Shown here: in pieces, positions 1 through 7,979 of the stretch | Position numbering within the stretch: position 1 is the stretch's first letter | How the letters are laid out: every line of letters starts with the position of its first letter | From: an uncultured Pelagibacteraceae bacterium | GTDB lineage: Bacteria > Pseudomonadota > Alphaproteobacteria > Pelagibacterales > Pelagibacteraceae | Length of the DNA stretch: 32,000 bases | Reading direction: 5' to 3' | Assembly: GCA_902634845.1 (NCBI GenBank) | Contig: CACPLT010000001.1 | Location: 1 to 32,000 of the forward strand | The notes under the pieces: model-generated | The model's input: the letters and a program-made list of their open reading frames with translations, nothing else | Told to the model about the DNA's origin: nothing | Databases searched by the model: none | Made by a program: the position numbers and the translations under genes

Positions 1-597
1 AAAAAACTTTACTCTGATGTCGTGCCTAAAGCTGTAGACGAGTACTTATCTCTTATTGAAAAATTTCCAGAGCAAAAAGAAAAAGATAAGTTATTAAATC
101 CTGTTTGGCATATTCACGAGGGGAAACCACCAAAAGAAAAAATAGTGATGTCATTTTCAATGTTGTTAAATTTAGTAGGCTCAAGTAATGCAGATGATAA
201 AAAAATATTATGGAAGTTTATAAATAGATTCCATAAAAACGTTAATCCAACAAGTAATCCAATATTAGATAATCTCACAGAGCATGCTATTAAATTTTTT
301 AAAGATAAACTTAAACCAAAAAAAATATACAAAAAACCAAACAAACAAGAAAAAAGCGCTTTAAATAATCTTGCTTTAAAAATTGAAAATATTAAGGATG
401 ATATGCAACCTGAGGAGATTCAGAGTATAGTATATGCAGTAGGAAAAGAAAATGGATACGATAAAAATTTAAGAGAGTGGTTTAAATTAATATATCAAGT
501 TTTATTTGGCGATATCGATGGACCAAGAATGGGTTTTTTTATAAGTTTTTTTGGTGTGCAAGAAACTATAAAACTGATAAAAGATAAAATTAACTAA
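1..597 (+). CDS. lysS: Lysyl-tRNA synthetase, class I (C-terminal part; 5' end outside window)
   Basis: The reading frame is open from base 1, so this is the last 198 residues of a gene that begins before the window; the GTG at 22 is not a real start. The tail carries sequence typical of the class I (Rossmann-fold) lysyl-tRNA synthetase found in alphaproteobacteria and archaea, including LYSDVVPKAVDEYL at the edge and a C-terminal segment with PRMGFFISFFGVQET. The enzyme charges tRNA-Lys in the cytoplasm. The nucleotide-binding HIGH-like and KMSKS-like motifs would lie in the missing N-terminal part, so catalytic residues cannot be checked here. The stop codon overlaps the pyrD start (TAATG), suggesting translational coupling. 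Confidence is high from the C-terminal domain alone. Confidence 0.9.
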   Translation, partial: KKLYSDVVPKAVDEYLSLIEKFPEQKEKDKLLNPVWHIHEGKPPKEKIVMSFSMLLNLVGSSNADDKKILWKFINRFHKNVNPTSNPILDNLTEHAIKFFKDKLKPKKIYKKPNKQEKSALNNLALKIENIKDDMQPEEIQSIVYAVGKENGYDKNLREWFKLIYQVLFGDIDGPRMGFFISFFGVQETIKLIKDKIN

Positions 598-1643
598 TGT
601 ATTCTCTGTTAAAGCCATTTATATTTAAATTAGATCCGGAGATGGCGCATGATTTCGCGATAAAGTCTTTAAAATATAATTTTTTACCTGAAGATATTTT
701 TAAAGTCGAAAATGAAGAAATTCTTAAAACAGAAATATTTGGAACAAAAATAAAAAATCCAATTGGATTAGCTGCTGGTTTTGACAAAAGCGCTGAAGTA
801 TATAATTCTCTATTTAGATTTGGCTTTGGATTTATAGAAGTTGGAACAGTAACGCCTAAAGAACAATTTGGAAACCCAAAACCGAGAGTATTTAGACTAG
901 AAAATGACCATGCACTGATTAATAGACTAGGTTTTAACAATGATGGATTAGAAAGAGTTTCAAAAAGACTTCGAAAAAGTTCACCAACAGGTTTTCTAGG
1001 AGTTAATATTGGTCCAAATAAAGACAGCGAAAATAGAATAGACGATTATCTTAAATGTATTAAAGAAATAAGTAATTTTGCTAACTATATAACCATTAAT
1101 ATTTCTTCTCCCAACACACCAGGTCTAAGGGATTTTCATAATCAAAATACTTTAAAAGATCTCCTAAGAACAATTACTGAATTCACAAAAAAAAATAGTA
1201 TTCAAACACCATTAACACTTAAAGTTTCTCCAGATATAGCTGAAGGAGAAATAGGTTATATAATTGAGTTTATGAAGAAATTTAAAATAAGTGGGGTTAT
1301 TATTTCAAATACAACAGACAAAAATAGAGAAAGTTTAAGTGGATTGCACAAGAATGAAGTCGGAGGATTGTCTGGAGAACCTTTAAAAAATTTATCAAAT
1401 AAATTGATTAAAAAATTTTATAAAGAAATTAAAGGCGAAATTACAATTATTGGGGTAGGAGGAGTAAGCTCAGGCTTAAGCGCTTATGAAAAATTAAAAT
1501 CTGGTGCAAGTCTTTTGCAGTTATATACCAGCATGGTTTATGAGGGACCAGGCATAGTAAAAAAGATAAAAGCCGAACTTATTTCTATACTTGTAAAAGA
1601 GAAAATTAAAAATGTGAGAGAAATAATAGGTACTGGTTCATAA
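597..1643 (+). CDS. pyrD: Dihydroorotate dehydrogenase (quinone), class 2
   Basis: This 348-residue protein oxidises dihydroorotate to orotate with FMN and passes electrons to ubiquinone, the fourth step of pyrimidine synthesis. It acts at the inner face of the cytoplasmic membrane. The N-terminal helix (residues 1-35, MYSLLKPFIFKLDPEMAH) is the membrane-associating extension that separates class 2 from class 1 enzymes. Visible motifs are NPIGLAAGFDK (FMN site), NRLGFNNDG, and NISSPNTPGLR with the catalytic serine of class 2 enzymes. The C-terminal IIGVGGVSSG binds the FMN phosphate. The length is normal for the family. The start ATG overlaps the lysS stop by one base. Confidence 0.97.
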   Translation: MYSLLKPFIFKLDPEMAHDFAIKSLKYNFLPEDIFKVENEEILKTEIFGTKIKNPIGLAAGFDKSAEVYNSLFRFGFGFIEVGTVTPKEQFGNPKPRVFRLENDHALINRLGFNNDGLERVSKRLRKSSPTGFLGVNIGPNKDSENRIDDYLKCIKEISNFANYITINISSPNTPGLRDFHNQNTLKDLLRTITEFTKKNSIQTPLTLKVSPDIAEGEIGYIIEFMKKFKISGVIISNTTDKNRESLSGLHKNEVGGLSGEPLKNLSNKLIKKFYKEIKGEITIIGVGGVSSGLSAYEKLKSGASLLQLYTSMVYEGPGIVKKIKAELISILVKEKIKNVREIIGTGS

Positions 1644-1650
1644 TTTACCC

Positions 1651-1679
1651 TTGACCAAATTAGAGCTTATAACTATACA
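1651..1679 (+). promoter_or_regulatory. Sigma-70-like promoter for rpmB
   Basis: TTGACC (1651-1656) and TATACA (1674-1679) are separated by exactly 17 bases, matching five of six bases at each consensus hexamer. They sit in the 47-base gap between pyrD and rpmB. Transcription would start near 1686, leaving a leader of about 4-6 bases before the ATG at 1691. No Shine-Dalgarno sequence is visible. This is a sequence match only. Confidence 0.6.
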
Positions 1680-1690
1680 ATTCAATTAAT

Positions 1691-1969
1691 ATGACAAAAA
1701 AATGTGAACTTACTGGCGTCTTACCACTAAAAGGGCATAACGTTAGTCACGCAAACAATAAAACAAAAAGACGTTTTTTGCCAAATCTTAAAAAAATTTC
1801 TTTTAAAAGCGATATCCTTAAGCGGAATGTAAGACTGAATGTTACTAACGCAGCTCTAAGAACAGTTGATTTTAAGGGAGGCCTAGATAAATTTTTAAAA
1901 ACAGCAAAAAGTAAAAACTTATCAAAAAGAGCTCAAAAATTAAAATATTCAATAATTGCTCAGAAATAA
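1691..1969 (+). CDS. rpmB: 50S ribosomal protein L28
   Basis: A 92-residue, strongly basic protein of the large ribosomal subunit. The N-terminus (KKCELTG) and the GHNVSHANNKTKRRF segment are diagnostic for bacterial L28, and the C-terminal half (NVTNAALRTVDFKGGLDKFL) follows the family pattern. The length is typical for alphaproteobacteria. The ATG at 1691 is chosen because it gives the conserved N-terminus. A good promoter lies directly upstream with almost no leader. The downstream yhhQ gene begins four bases after the stop and could be co-transcribed. Confidence 0.97.
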   Translation: MTKKCELTGVLPLKGHNVSHANNKTKRRFLPNLKKISFKSDILKRNVRLNVTNAALRTVDFKGGLDKFLKTAKSKNLSKRAQKLKYSIIAQK

Positions 1970-1973
1970 TTTA

Positions 1974-2567
1974 ATGGTTCACATAAAAGAGAGAAAATTA
2001 TTCTTTTCGCTTTCATTTTTAATGGGAGCAGTTGTTATCGTTTCGAATTATTTAGTCCAATTTCCCGTTAAATTTTATGGTTTAGATAATTTGCTTACTT
2101 ATGGAGCTTTTAGTTATCCAATTACTTTTTTAATTACTGATTTAGCTAATAGAGCTTTCGGAAAAAAAATAGCCAGATATATTGTGTTGATCGGATTTTT
2201 TATTGGAATAGTTTTAACATTTTTAGTTTCAACAAATTTTGAAGATTTAATATCAATAAGAATAGCAATTGGTTCTGCAACAGCATTTTTCATTTCTCAA
2301 AATTTTGATGTAACAATATTTGATAGATTAAGAAAAAGAAAATGGTATATAGCTCCATTAACCTCTTCAATTCTTGGGTCAATTATTGATACTTTTCTTT
2401 TTTTCTCAATAGCATTTTACGGTACCGAAATACCTTGGTTAACTCTTGCGTTTGGCGACTTAATTGTAAAGTTAATTGTTGCACTAATAATGTTAGTTCC
2501 TTTTAGAATTTTATTAAATAAAATTAAAAGTTACGATAATTTAGAAATTAAAAATTTTAATTATTAA
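1974..2567 (+). CDS. yhhQ: Queuosine precursor transporter, YhhQ/VUT (DUF165) family
   Basis: A 197-residue polytopic membrane protein. About six hydrophobic segments are visible, beginning with [20 protein letters not shown]. The segment [24 protein letters not shown] is highly characteristic of the YhhQ/VUT family, whose studied members take up the queuosine precursors preQ0 and preQ1. The ATG at 1974 is preferred over an in-frame TTG at 1956 that lies inside rpmB. The stop codon shares the sequence TTAA with the stop of convergent cobT. Family assignment is confident; the precise substrate here is inferred. Confidence 0.88.
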   Translation: MVHIKERKLFFSLSFLMGAVVIVSNYLVQFPVKFYGLDNLLTYGAFSYPITFLITDLANRAFGKKIARYIVLIGFFIGIVLTFLVSTNFEDLISIRIAIGSATAFFISQNFDVTIFDRLRKRKWYIAPLTSSILGSIIDTFLFFSIAFYGTEIPWLTLAFGDLIVKLIVALIMLVPFRILLNKIKSYDNLEIKNFNY

Positions 2568-4357
2568 TTTAAGATTTTTTTATCATCTTTAAACAAATCA
2601 GTTAACTGATTTATCATTACATCACCTAAATCTTGTACATCTGTAATTTTTACTGCCTTTTTATAATATCTTGTAACATCATGACCAATTCCAATAGCAA
2701 GCAATTCCACACCAGATTTATTCTCAATCCATTGAACAGTATTTTTTAGATTTGTTTCTAAAAAGTCACTTGAATTTGTTGAAAGAGTAGAGTCATCAAC
2801 TGGTGCACCGTCGGATATAACCATTAATATCTTTCTTTCCTCTTTTCTTTTGGACATCTTTTCAAAAGCCCATTTTAAAGCTTCTCCATCAATATTCTCT
2901 TTAAGCAAACCTTCCTTTAACATTAATCCCATATTTTTTTTTGATAATCTCCAGGGTGTGTCTGCAGACTTATAAATTATATGTCTCAAATCATTAAGTC
3001 TTCCTGGAAATTTAGGTTTGTCATTTTTCATCCATAGTTCTCTACTTGATCCCCCTTTCCAATGTTTTGTAGTAAAACCTAAAATTTCAACTTTAACAGA
3101 ACATCTTTCTAAAGTTCTTGAAAGAATGTCAGCACATATCGCTGCAACAGAAATAGGTTTCCCTCTCATTGAACCTGAATTATCTATCAGAATTGTCACT
3201 AAAGTATCTTTAAATTCTGTCTCTTTTTCTTTTTTAAATGATAATGAGTTTAAAGGATCCATTATAATTCGTGGAAGTTTTGAAGTATCTAGTGTGCCTT
3301 CTTCCAAATCAAAATCCCAAGATCTATTTTGTTTTGCAAGAAGTTTTCTTTGAAGCTTGTTTGCTAATTTTGATATAAAACTCTTTAATTGCAACAATTG
3401 CTGATCTAGATTTTGTCTCAAACGAAATAATTCTTCCTCAGTCTCAAGTTCTTCAGCGAGAATTATTTCATCAAATTCTTTTGTATAAAATTTATATTTT
3501 TGATCACCAAAATTATTTTTACCTCTTATTTTTTTTTCAGACTCATTGGTAGTTTCATCTACTTCAATCTCATTAGAATCTTTGTCGTTCTCATCTGCTA
3601 GGTTATCAAGCTCAGGAACATTAGTGTCTATTGCCATTTCTTGATTTTCATCAAATTTATCCTCTTTTTTTTGGCTAGACTCATCTTTGTTGCTTAAATC
3701 TTTATTATCATCATCCTCTTTTTTATTTTCCATTTCTTCATAGTTTGAAGTTTCTTTAATTTCTAATTTTTTAATTATTTCTGATATTGCTTGATTAAAA
3801 ACTTGTTGTTTATTTAAACTGTCTCTAATGATATTAATTTTTTCTTTAAAAGCTTTGTCAAAATTCTTTTTAAACTTTGTTGAAATATCCGGGATATTTT
3901 TTTTCTCATCATATTCAAAAAATTCTTTTCGCAAATAATTTTCAAAAGCAAAATAAATATTTTCTTGTTTATTTTGAGGGGGTGTTTGTTTCAAATAATA
4001 ATTTATTAAATTATTTTTAATTCCTTTATATTCTTGAGTGCCCAAAGCCTCATACCTTACTTTTTCAGCTATTTCATAAAGTTTTTTAGCTTTTAATCCT
4101 GACGGCTCGAAACTTTTAAAAATTTTTTTAGTACTATATCTTAATTTTAACGACTCAGAATCTGCCTGAGCTCTTGTTAAATCAAAATTTATCTTATTTT
4201 GTATTTCATTAATTTCAGGTAGTTTTAATTTATTATAATCACTAGTGACTTCCTGTCCACCAAAGCTGATCTCAAGATCTTCCTTGTTAGATATCGATTT
4301 TACTGTTGATTTAATTGCAGTCTTAAAACTTTCAATTATTTCCTCTTTTTTTTGCAC
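2564..4357 (-). CDS. cobT: CobT-like protein (aerobic cobaltochelatase subunit family, VWA domain)
   Basis: A 597-residue protein of the CobT family. The middle (roughly residues 205-280) is an acidic, low-complexity linker rich in Asp, Glu, Lys and Asn, as in other CobT proteins. The C-terminal third is a von Willebrand factor A domain with a complete MIDAS motif, DNSGS, near residue 391. In cobalamin-producing bacteria CobT acts with the CobS ATPase and CobN to insert cobalt into hydrogenobyrinic acid diamide. No cobN is present in this window, so the client here is uncertain. I chose the GTG at 4357, one base after the cobS stop. A longer frame reaches a GTG at 4402 but would overlap cobS by 44 bases. 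Confidence 0.88.
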   Translation of the reverse strand: MQKKEEIIESFKTAIKSTVKSISNKEDLEISFGGQEVTSDYNKLKLPEINEIQNKINFDLTRAQADSESLKLRYSTKKIFKSFEPSGLKAKKLYEIAEKVRYEALGTQEYKGIKNNLINYYLKQTPPQNKQENIYFAFENYLRKEFFEYDEKKNIPDISTKFKKNFDKAFKEKINIIRDSLNKQQVFNQAISEIIKKLEIKETSNYEEMENKKEDDDNKDLSNKDESSQKKEDKFDENQEMAIDTNVPELDNLADENDKDSNEIEVDETTNESEKKIRGKNNFGDQKYKFYTKEFDEIILAEELETEEELFRLRQNLDQQLLQLKSFISKLANKLQRKLLAKQNRSWDFDLEEGTLDTSKLPRIIMDPLNSLSFKKEKETEFKDTLVTILIDNSGSMRGKPISVAAICADILSRTLERCSVKVEILGFTTKHWKGGSSRELWMKNDKPKFPGRLNDLRHIIYKSADTPWRLSKKNMGLMLKEGLLKENIDGEALKWAFEKMSKRKEERKILMVISDGAPVDDSTLSTNSSDFLETNLKNTVQWIENKSGVELLAIGIGHDVTRYYKKAVKITDVQDLGDVMINQLTDLFKDDKKILN

Positions 4358-4358
4358 T

Positions 4359-5336
4359 TTAAATTTGAACGTTAATAGATGACTCCGGTAATTCCTCACC
4401 AAAACATCTTTGATAATATTCAGAGATTATCTTTTTTTCAATTTCATCACATTTGTTTAAAAATGTAACTCTAAAGGCATATCCTTTGTCTTTAAAGATA
4501 CTTGTATTTTCAGCCCAATGCATAACTGTTCTTGGACTCATGACCGTTGATATGTCACCAAGCATAAAACCTTTTCTAGTTAAATCTGCTACTTTAATCA
4601 TATTTGATAAGATTTCTTTTCCCTCTTTATTATTGTACTTTTTATTTTTAGACAAAACTATTTCTAACTCTTTTTGACTTGAAAGATAATTTAAAGTCGA
4701 AACAATATTCCACCTGTCCATCTGACCTTGATTTATTTGTTGAGTGCCGTGGTAAAGCCCAGTTGTATCACCTAAACCAACAGTATTAGTTGTTGCAAAC
4801 ATTCTAAAAAAATCGTGTTGCTCCAATACTTTATTTTTATCTAATAAAGTAAAATTCCCTTCACTTTCAAGAACTCTTTGAATTACAAACATAACATCTG
4901 GTCTACCGGCATCATATTCATCAAATACCAGAGCTACCGGATTTTGGATAGACCAAGGCAGTATACCTTCTTTAAACTCGGTTACCTGCTTACCATTTTC
5001 AAGCACTATTGCATCTTTACCTATTAAATCTATTCTGCTGATATGACTATCAAGATTAACTCTAACACATGGCCAGTTAAGTCTCGCGGCGACTTGTTCG
5101 ATATGAGTAGATTTACCGGTTCCATGATAACCTTGTATTAAAACTCTTTTGTTGAAAGAAAAACCGGCTAAAATTGCTAAAGTAGTATCTTTATCAAATT
5201 TGTAATCAGGATCAATCTTTGGAACAAATTCATTTTTTTTTGAAAACCCATTAAGCTCCATATTACTTTCAAAACCAAAAGTTTGTTTAACAGAAATTTT
5301 TATATCTGGCTTAGCTGTAAATTGTGTTGTACTCAT
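4359..5336 (-). CDS. cobS: CobS-like AAA+ ATPase (aerobic cobaltochelatase subunit family)
   Basis: A 325-residue AAA+ ATPase of the MoxR/CobS type. The Walker A motif GYHGTGKS is at residues 69-76 and the Walker B region reads ALVFDEYD. Further family markers are [20 protein letters not shown] and the sensor-region segment [11 protein letters not shown]. CobS forms hexameric rings with CobT and powers CobN in aerobic cobalt insertion. The family can be kept in alphaproteobacteria as a cobS-cobT pair next to a J-domain gene, which is the arrangement seen here. The start ATG at 5336 follows the J-domain gene stop by two bases. Family assignment is firm; whether it works on cobalt in this organism is not shown. 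Confidence 0.92.
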   Translation of the reverse strand: MSTTQFTAKPDIKISVKQTFGFESNMELNGFSKKNEFVPKIDPDYKFDKDTTLAILAGFSFNKRVLIQGYHGTGKSTHIEQVAARLNWPCVRVNLDSHISRIDLIGKDAIVLENGKQVTEFKEGILPWSIQNPVALVFDEYDAGRPDVMFVIQRVLESEGNFTLLDKNKVLEQHDFFRMFATTNTVGLGDTTGLYHGTQQINQGQMDRWNIVSTLNYLSSQKELEIVLSKNKKYNNKEGKEILSNMIKVADLTRKGFMLGDISTVMSPRTVMHWAENTSIFKDKGYAFRVTFLNKCDEIEKKIISEYYQRCFGEELPESSINVQI

Positions 5337-5338
5337 GT

Positions 5339-5854
5339 TTATTTTTTCCCTAAATTCATTTTTAGTTGACTGTATGCTAAAGTAATCTTTTTTAGCCTAT
5401 CTTCAAATTTTTTACTACCTTGGTTTTTATCAGGATGATATTTCTTTACAAGATATTTAAATTTTTGTTGGATTTCTTGCCATTTTGCAGAATAATTTAA
5501 TTCTAAAATATCAAAAGCATCCTTTTCTTTAGGTGAAAGATTAGTTTTTTTAAACTCTTTGAACCCTGTCGTCTTGAAAATATTCAATTTGTCATCAAGC
5601 GCATTGTTCCATAAAAGATTAAAAAAATTTTCTGAAGACCCAAAGCTTTTGGTAGATTTATGCCATGTTACGTCAGATTTAAGAAAATATTCTATTTCTG
5701 CATCATTCATATTCTCAAAATAATTCCAATTTTTATTGAAAATTTTTATATGCTTTAAACAAAGTAATCTATATTTTCTTACATTATCTCTTTCAACCGG
5801 TGCTTTGTAGTCGCCTGGCTCTTTACAATTATCCCAATCACAAATAATTTTCAT
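5339..5854 (-). CDS. J-domain protein with N-terminal Cys/His motif
   Basis: A 171-residue DnaJ-type co-chaperone. The J domain is C-terminal (about residues 110-168), with [10 protein letters not shown], the KYHPDKN loop containing the essential HPD, and a closing helix. The N-terminal part has C5, C10, C32 and H35, a spacing that could bind zinc, and the [16 protein letters not shown] segment resembles the conserved N-terminus of the J proteins found beside cobS in other alphaproteobacteria (recalled, not searched). J domains stimulate the ATPase of DnaK; the N-terminal part presumably binds a specific client. It leads the J-cobS-cobT transcription unit and diverges from bolA across only 32 bases. 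Confidence 0.85.
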   Translation of the reverse strand: MKIICDWDNCKEPGDYKAPVERDNVRKYRLLCLKHIKIFNKNWNYFENMNDAEIEYFLKSDVTWHKSTKSFGSSENFFNLLWNNALDDKLNIFKTTGFKEFKKTNLSPKEKDAFDILELNYSAKWQEIQQKFKYLVKKYHPDKNQGSKKFEDRLKKITLAYSQLKMNLGKK

Positions 5855-5876
5855 AATTTTTTTTTTTATATATAAT
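5848..5876 (+). promoter_or_regulatory. Probable promoter for bolA in an all-A/T divergent spacer
   Basis: The 32 bases between the J-domain gene and bolA (5855-5886) contain only A and T. A perfect TATAAT is at 5871-5876, and TTTTCA (four of six consensus bases) is 17 bases upstream at 5848-5853, inside the start of the J-domain gene. Transcription would begin about four bases before the bolA ATG at 5887. The A/T composition makes chance matches likely, so confidence is moderate. Confidence 0.4.
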
Positions 5877-5886
5877 ATTAAAATTT

Positions 5887-6141
5887 ATGAATCTTTATAT
5901 AAATCAAATTGAAGAAAAAATAAAAAGTAAAATTGAACTAGAAGAGATAAAAATCATTGACAATACCCATAATCATAAAAGTCATAAATCATTTCAAAAA
6001 GGAAAATATCATTTAATTTTAGAAATAAAATCAGACTATCTTAAAAATCTCAAAAGACTAGACGCGGAAAAATTGCTTATGAAAACAATTGAAAATGAAT
6101 TTAAAGAAAAAATTCACGCACTTGAGATACGTTTAAAATAA
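5887..6141 (+). CDS. bolA: BolA family protein
   Basis: An 84-residue single-domain BolA protein. The central NTHNHKSHKSFQKGKYHLILEI matches the BolA pattern of a histidine-containing loop followed by strands, and LDAEKLLMKTIENEF ... IHALEIRL is the usual C-terminal helix and strand. BolA proteins pair with monothiol glutaredoxins to bind or transfer iron-sulfur clusters; some have regulatory roles. bolA next to a J-domain gene and cobS/cobT is a familiar alphaproteobacterial neighbourhood. The last nine bases overlap the end of convergent aroB. Confidence 0.88.
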   Translation: MNLYINQIEEKIKSKIELEEIKIIDNTHNHKSHKSFQKGKYHLILEIKSDYLKNLKRLDAEKLLMKTIENEFKEKIHALEIRLK

Positions 6142-7227
6142 TTTTTTAACTAAATTCTCTATTTGCTTAGTTCCATATTTATACTTTCCAGGCATTGTAG
6201 TTTTGCCTATTTCTTTTAAAAATATAAAACTTACTTTTTCATCATCTTTTTTTTTATCATTTTTCATAAATTTAATTGATTTTAAAATTTCTTTCTTATT
6301 TAGATATCTTCTAAACTTTTTAATTAGTAGATTTTTTCTGTATAAACTTTCTATTTGATTATAGGTATTTATAGAGCATAAATTTTTAAATTTAGAAATT
6401 TTTACGGCTATTAACATTCCAATTAAAACAGCTTCACCATGATTTAATCTGTTCGAATATTTATTTTGAATTTCTAAGGCATGTGCAAAAGTATGCCCAA
6501 AATTTAATTTCATTCTTAAACCTTTTTCTCTGAAGTCCTTTTCAGTAAAGTTTAACTTTATTTTGCAACTTTTATGAATACTTCTTGTCAAAGTGTTATT
6601 CTCCAAAGATAAAATTTTCCTTGTATTTTTTCTTAAAAAATTAAAAAAGTTTTTATCGTAAATTATCGCATGTTTTAAAATTTCAGCGTACCCGCAAGTA
6701 ATTTCTCTTTTTGGTAAAGACTTTAAAAATTCGGTTTCAACTATAACTACTTTTGGATTATAAAATGACCCAATTAAATTCTTTCCAAATATTGAATTAA
6801 CTCCTGTCTTACCACCGATGCAAGAGTCGACTTGAGAAAGTAGAGTGCTTGGTAAATTAATAAAATTTATACCTCTTTTAAAGATACTAGATACGAAACC
6901 TATCATATCTCCAACAATTCCACCTCCTAATCCAATTATCAAATCAGATCTGTTAAAATTTAACTTAAGCAGCTTGTCAATTAACAAGTTTACTTGGTTA
7001 ATATTTTTTATTTTTTCAGACGATGAAATAAAATGAATAAAAATTTTGTATTTTTTCAATTTTTTTTTAATTCTCATTACAAATTTTTTTGGAACTTTAC
7101 TGTCAATTATAATTGCAATTTTTTTACACTTTGGGCAATGTTTTTTAATCTCAGACGGTAAAGTATTAATAGAATTTTTTCCTATTATTATTGAATAATC
7201 TTTTGCTTTTAAACGACTAATTTTCAT
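6133..7227 (-). CDS. aroB: 3-dehydroquinate synthase
   Basis: A 364-residue enzyme that cyclises DAHP to 3-dehydroquinate, the second step of the shikimate pathway, using NAD and a divalent metal. Visible signatures include GLGGGIVGDMIGF, the INLPSTLLSQVDSCIGGKTGVN segment with substrate and metal contacts, KNLIGSFYNP, and NFGHTFAHALE with metal-binding histidine. The length is typical. The start lies 11 bases inside the end of aroK, so the two are translationally coupled. The 3' end overlaps bolA. Confidence 0.97.
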   Translation of the reverse strand: MKISRLKAKDYSIIIGKNSINTLPSEIKKHCPKCKKIAIIIDSKVPKKFVMRIKKKLKKYKIFIHFISSSEKIKNINQVNLLIDKLLKLNFNRSDLIIGLGGGIVGDMIGFVSSIFKRGINFINLPSTLLSQVDSCIGGKTGVNSIFGKNLIGSFYNPKVVIVETEFLKSLPKREITCGYAEILKHAIIYDKNFFNFLRKNTRKILSLENNTLTRSIHKSCKIKLNFTEKDFREKGLRMKLNFGHTFAHALEIQNKYSNRLNHGEAVLIGMLIAVKISKFKNLCSINTYNQIESLYRKNLLIKKFRRYLNKKEILKSIKFMKNDKKKDDEKVSFIFLKEIGKTTMPGKYKYGTKQIENLVKKLF

Positions 7228-7723
7228 AAGATAATAATATTTTTTCTACTATTTGTGATTTATTCATATTATCACAATTAATTTTAAAATTAGCCAAACC
7301 ATAAATTTTTTTTCTCATTTGATATATTTTTTTCACATCAGTTTCTAAGTTTTTTTGGTTTAATAGTGGCCTTCTGTTGTTTTTTTTATAGCGTTTAATG
7401 AGTTTATTTAAATCTACTTTAAGCCAAAAACTAATACAGGACTTAAGTATCTTTTCCCTAATTTCGTTATTCATGAAAGCACCACCTCCGAGAGCAATAA
7501 CTTTTTTATTACTCTTTAATATTTTAGATGTGATTTTTTCTTCCAATTTTCTAAAATATACTTCTCCGTTTTCTTTAAAGATTCTTTTTATAGATTTTTT
7601 CTCGTTTCTCTCTATTACTTTATCAACATCAATAAACTTAACTTTAAGTCTTTTGGCTAATAATCTGCCTATAGTAGACTTACCTACACCCATCATTCCA
7701 GTTAAAACAAGGCTTTTTTTCAA
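7217..7723 (-). CDS. aroK: Shikimate kinase
   Basis: A 168-residue P-loop kinase that phosphorylates shikimate at the 3-hydroxyl. The N-terminal GMMGVGKSTIG is the Walker A loop, FIDVD contains the substrate-binding aspartate, ALGGGAF is the conserved glycine-rich substrate loop, and RRPLL lies in the lid. The length matches the family. It is the first gene of an aroK-aroB pair, the usual order in proteobacteria, and its start is 73 bases from the divergent small membrane protein gene at 7797. Confidence 0.96.
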   Translation of the reverse strand: MKKSLVLTGMMGVGKSTIGRLLAKRLKVKFIDVDKVIERNEKKSIKRIFKENGEVYFRKLEEKITSKILKSNKKVIALGGGAFMNNEIREKILKSCISFWLKVDLNKLIKRYKKNNRRPLLNQKNLETDVKKIYQMRKKIYGLANFKINCDNMNKSQIVEKILLSYEN

Positions 7724-7759
7724 TAATAATCCTAATTAAAAATTTGATTTATCACAAAT

Positions 7760-7788
7760 TTGTCTTATTTTCCGAGTTTAAATATATT
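7760..7788 (+). promoter_or_regulatory. Sigma-70-like promoter for the 7797-9687 genes
   Basis: TTGTCT (7760-7765) and TATATT (7783-7788) are 17 bases apart in the aroK/7797 divergent gap. The predicted transcription start (about 7795) is one or two bases before the ATG at 7797. An inverted repeat, AAATTTG (7740-7746) and CAAATTT (7755-7761), overlaps the -35 box and could be an operator, although such A/T-rich palindromes arise easily by chance here. Confidence 0.45.
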
Positions 7789-7796
7789 TTTTAACT

Positions 7797-7979
7797 ATGC
7801 AACTTAAATTCAACCGTCAAAAAAGTTTAAAAGACTCTCTTTTACAAAAATTACTAAAGCTAATAGTAATAGTAGGGCTTTTTGTGATTGCCGTTTTTTT
7901 ACTAGAAAAAATTAATTTTTCCAAACCTAACAAGAAATTTAATACTGATATAACAAATGAAGTTATCAGACTTAAATAA
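7797..7979 (+). CDS. Small single-pass membrane protein, unknown function
   Basis: A 60-residue protein with a basic N-terminus (KFNRQKSLKDSLLQK), one hydrophobic helix (about residues 20-40, LLKLIVIVGLFVIAVFLLE) and a polar tail of about 20 residues. The charge pattern suggests the N-terminus stays in the cytoplasm. I recognise no family. Its last 23 bases overlap the start of the next gene in another frame, and both share the probable promoter at 7760-7788, so the pair is probably co-expressed. The ATG at 7797 is the first available start after the promoter. Confidence 0.7.
   Translation: MQLKFNRQKSLKDSLLQKLLKLIVIVGLFVIAVFLLEKINFSKPNKKFNTDITNEVIRLK

Noticed and set aside
22-597. GTG at 22 as the start of a complete 191-residue gene
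   Set aside because: The frame is open to base 1 and the residues before it (KKLYSDV) continue the class I lysyl-tRNA synthetase sequence, so this is a truncated gene.
3018-3353. Plus-strand open frame opposite the CobT VWA domain
   Set aside because: Antisense shadow; its sequence is explained by the conserved VWA coding region on the other strand.
4358-4402. Longer CobT starting at GTG 4402
   Set aside because: It would overlap cobS by 44 bases and adds residues that are an out-of-frame reading of the CobS tail; a GTG directly after the cobS stop is simpler. Not excluded.
7740-7761. AAATTTG/CAAATTT palindrome as a defined operator
   Set aside because: Short A/T-only arms are expected by chance in DNA this AT-rich; mentioned with the promoter but not called separately.
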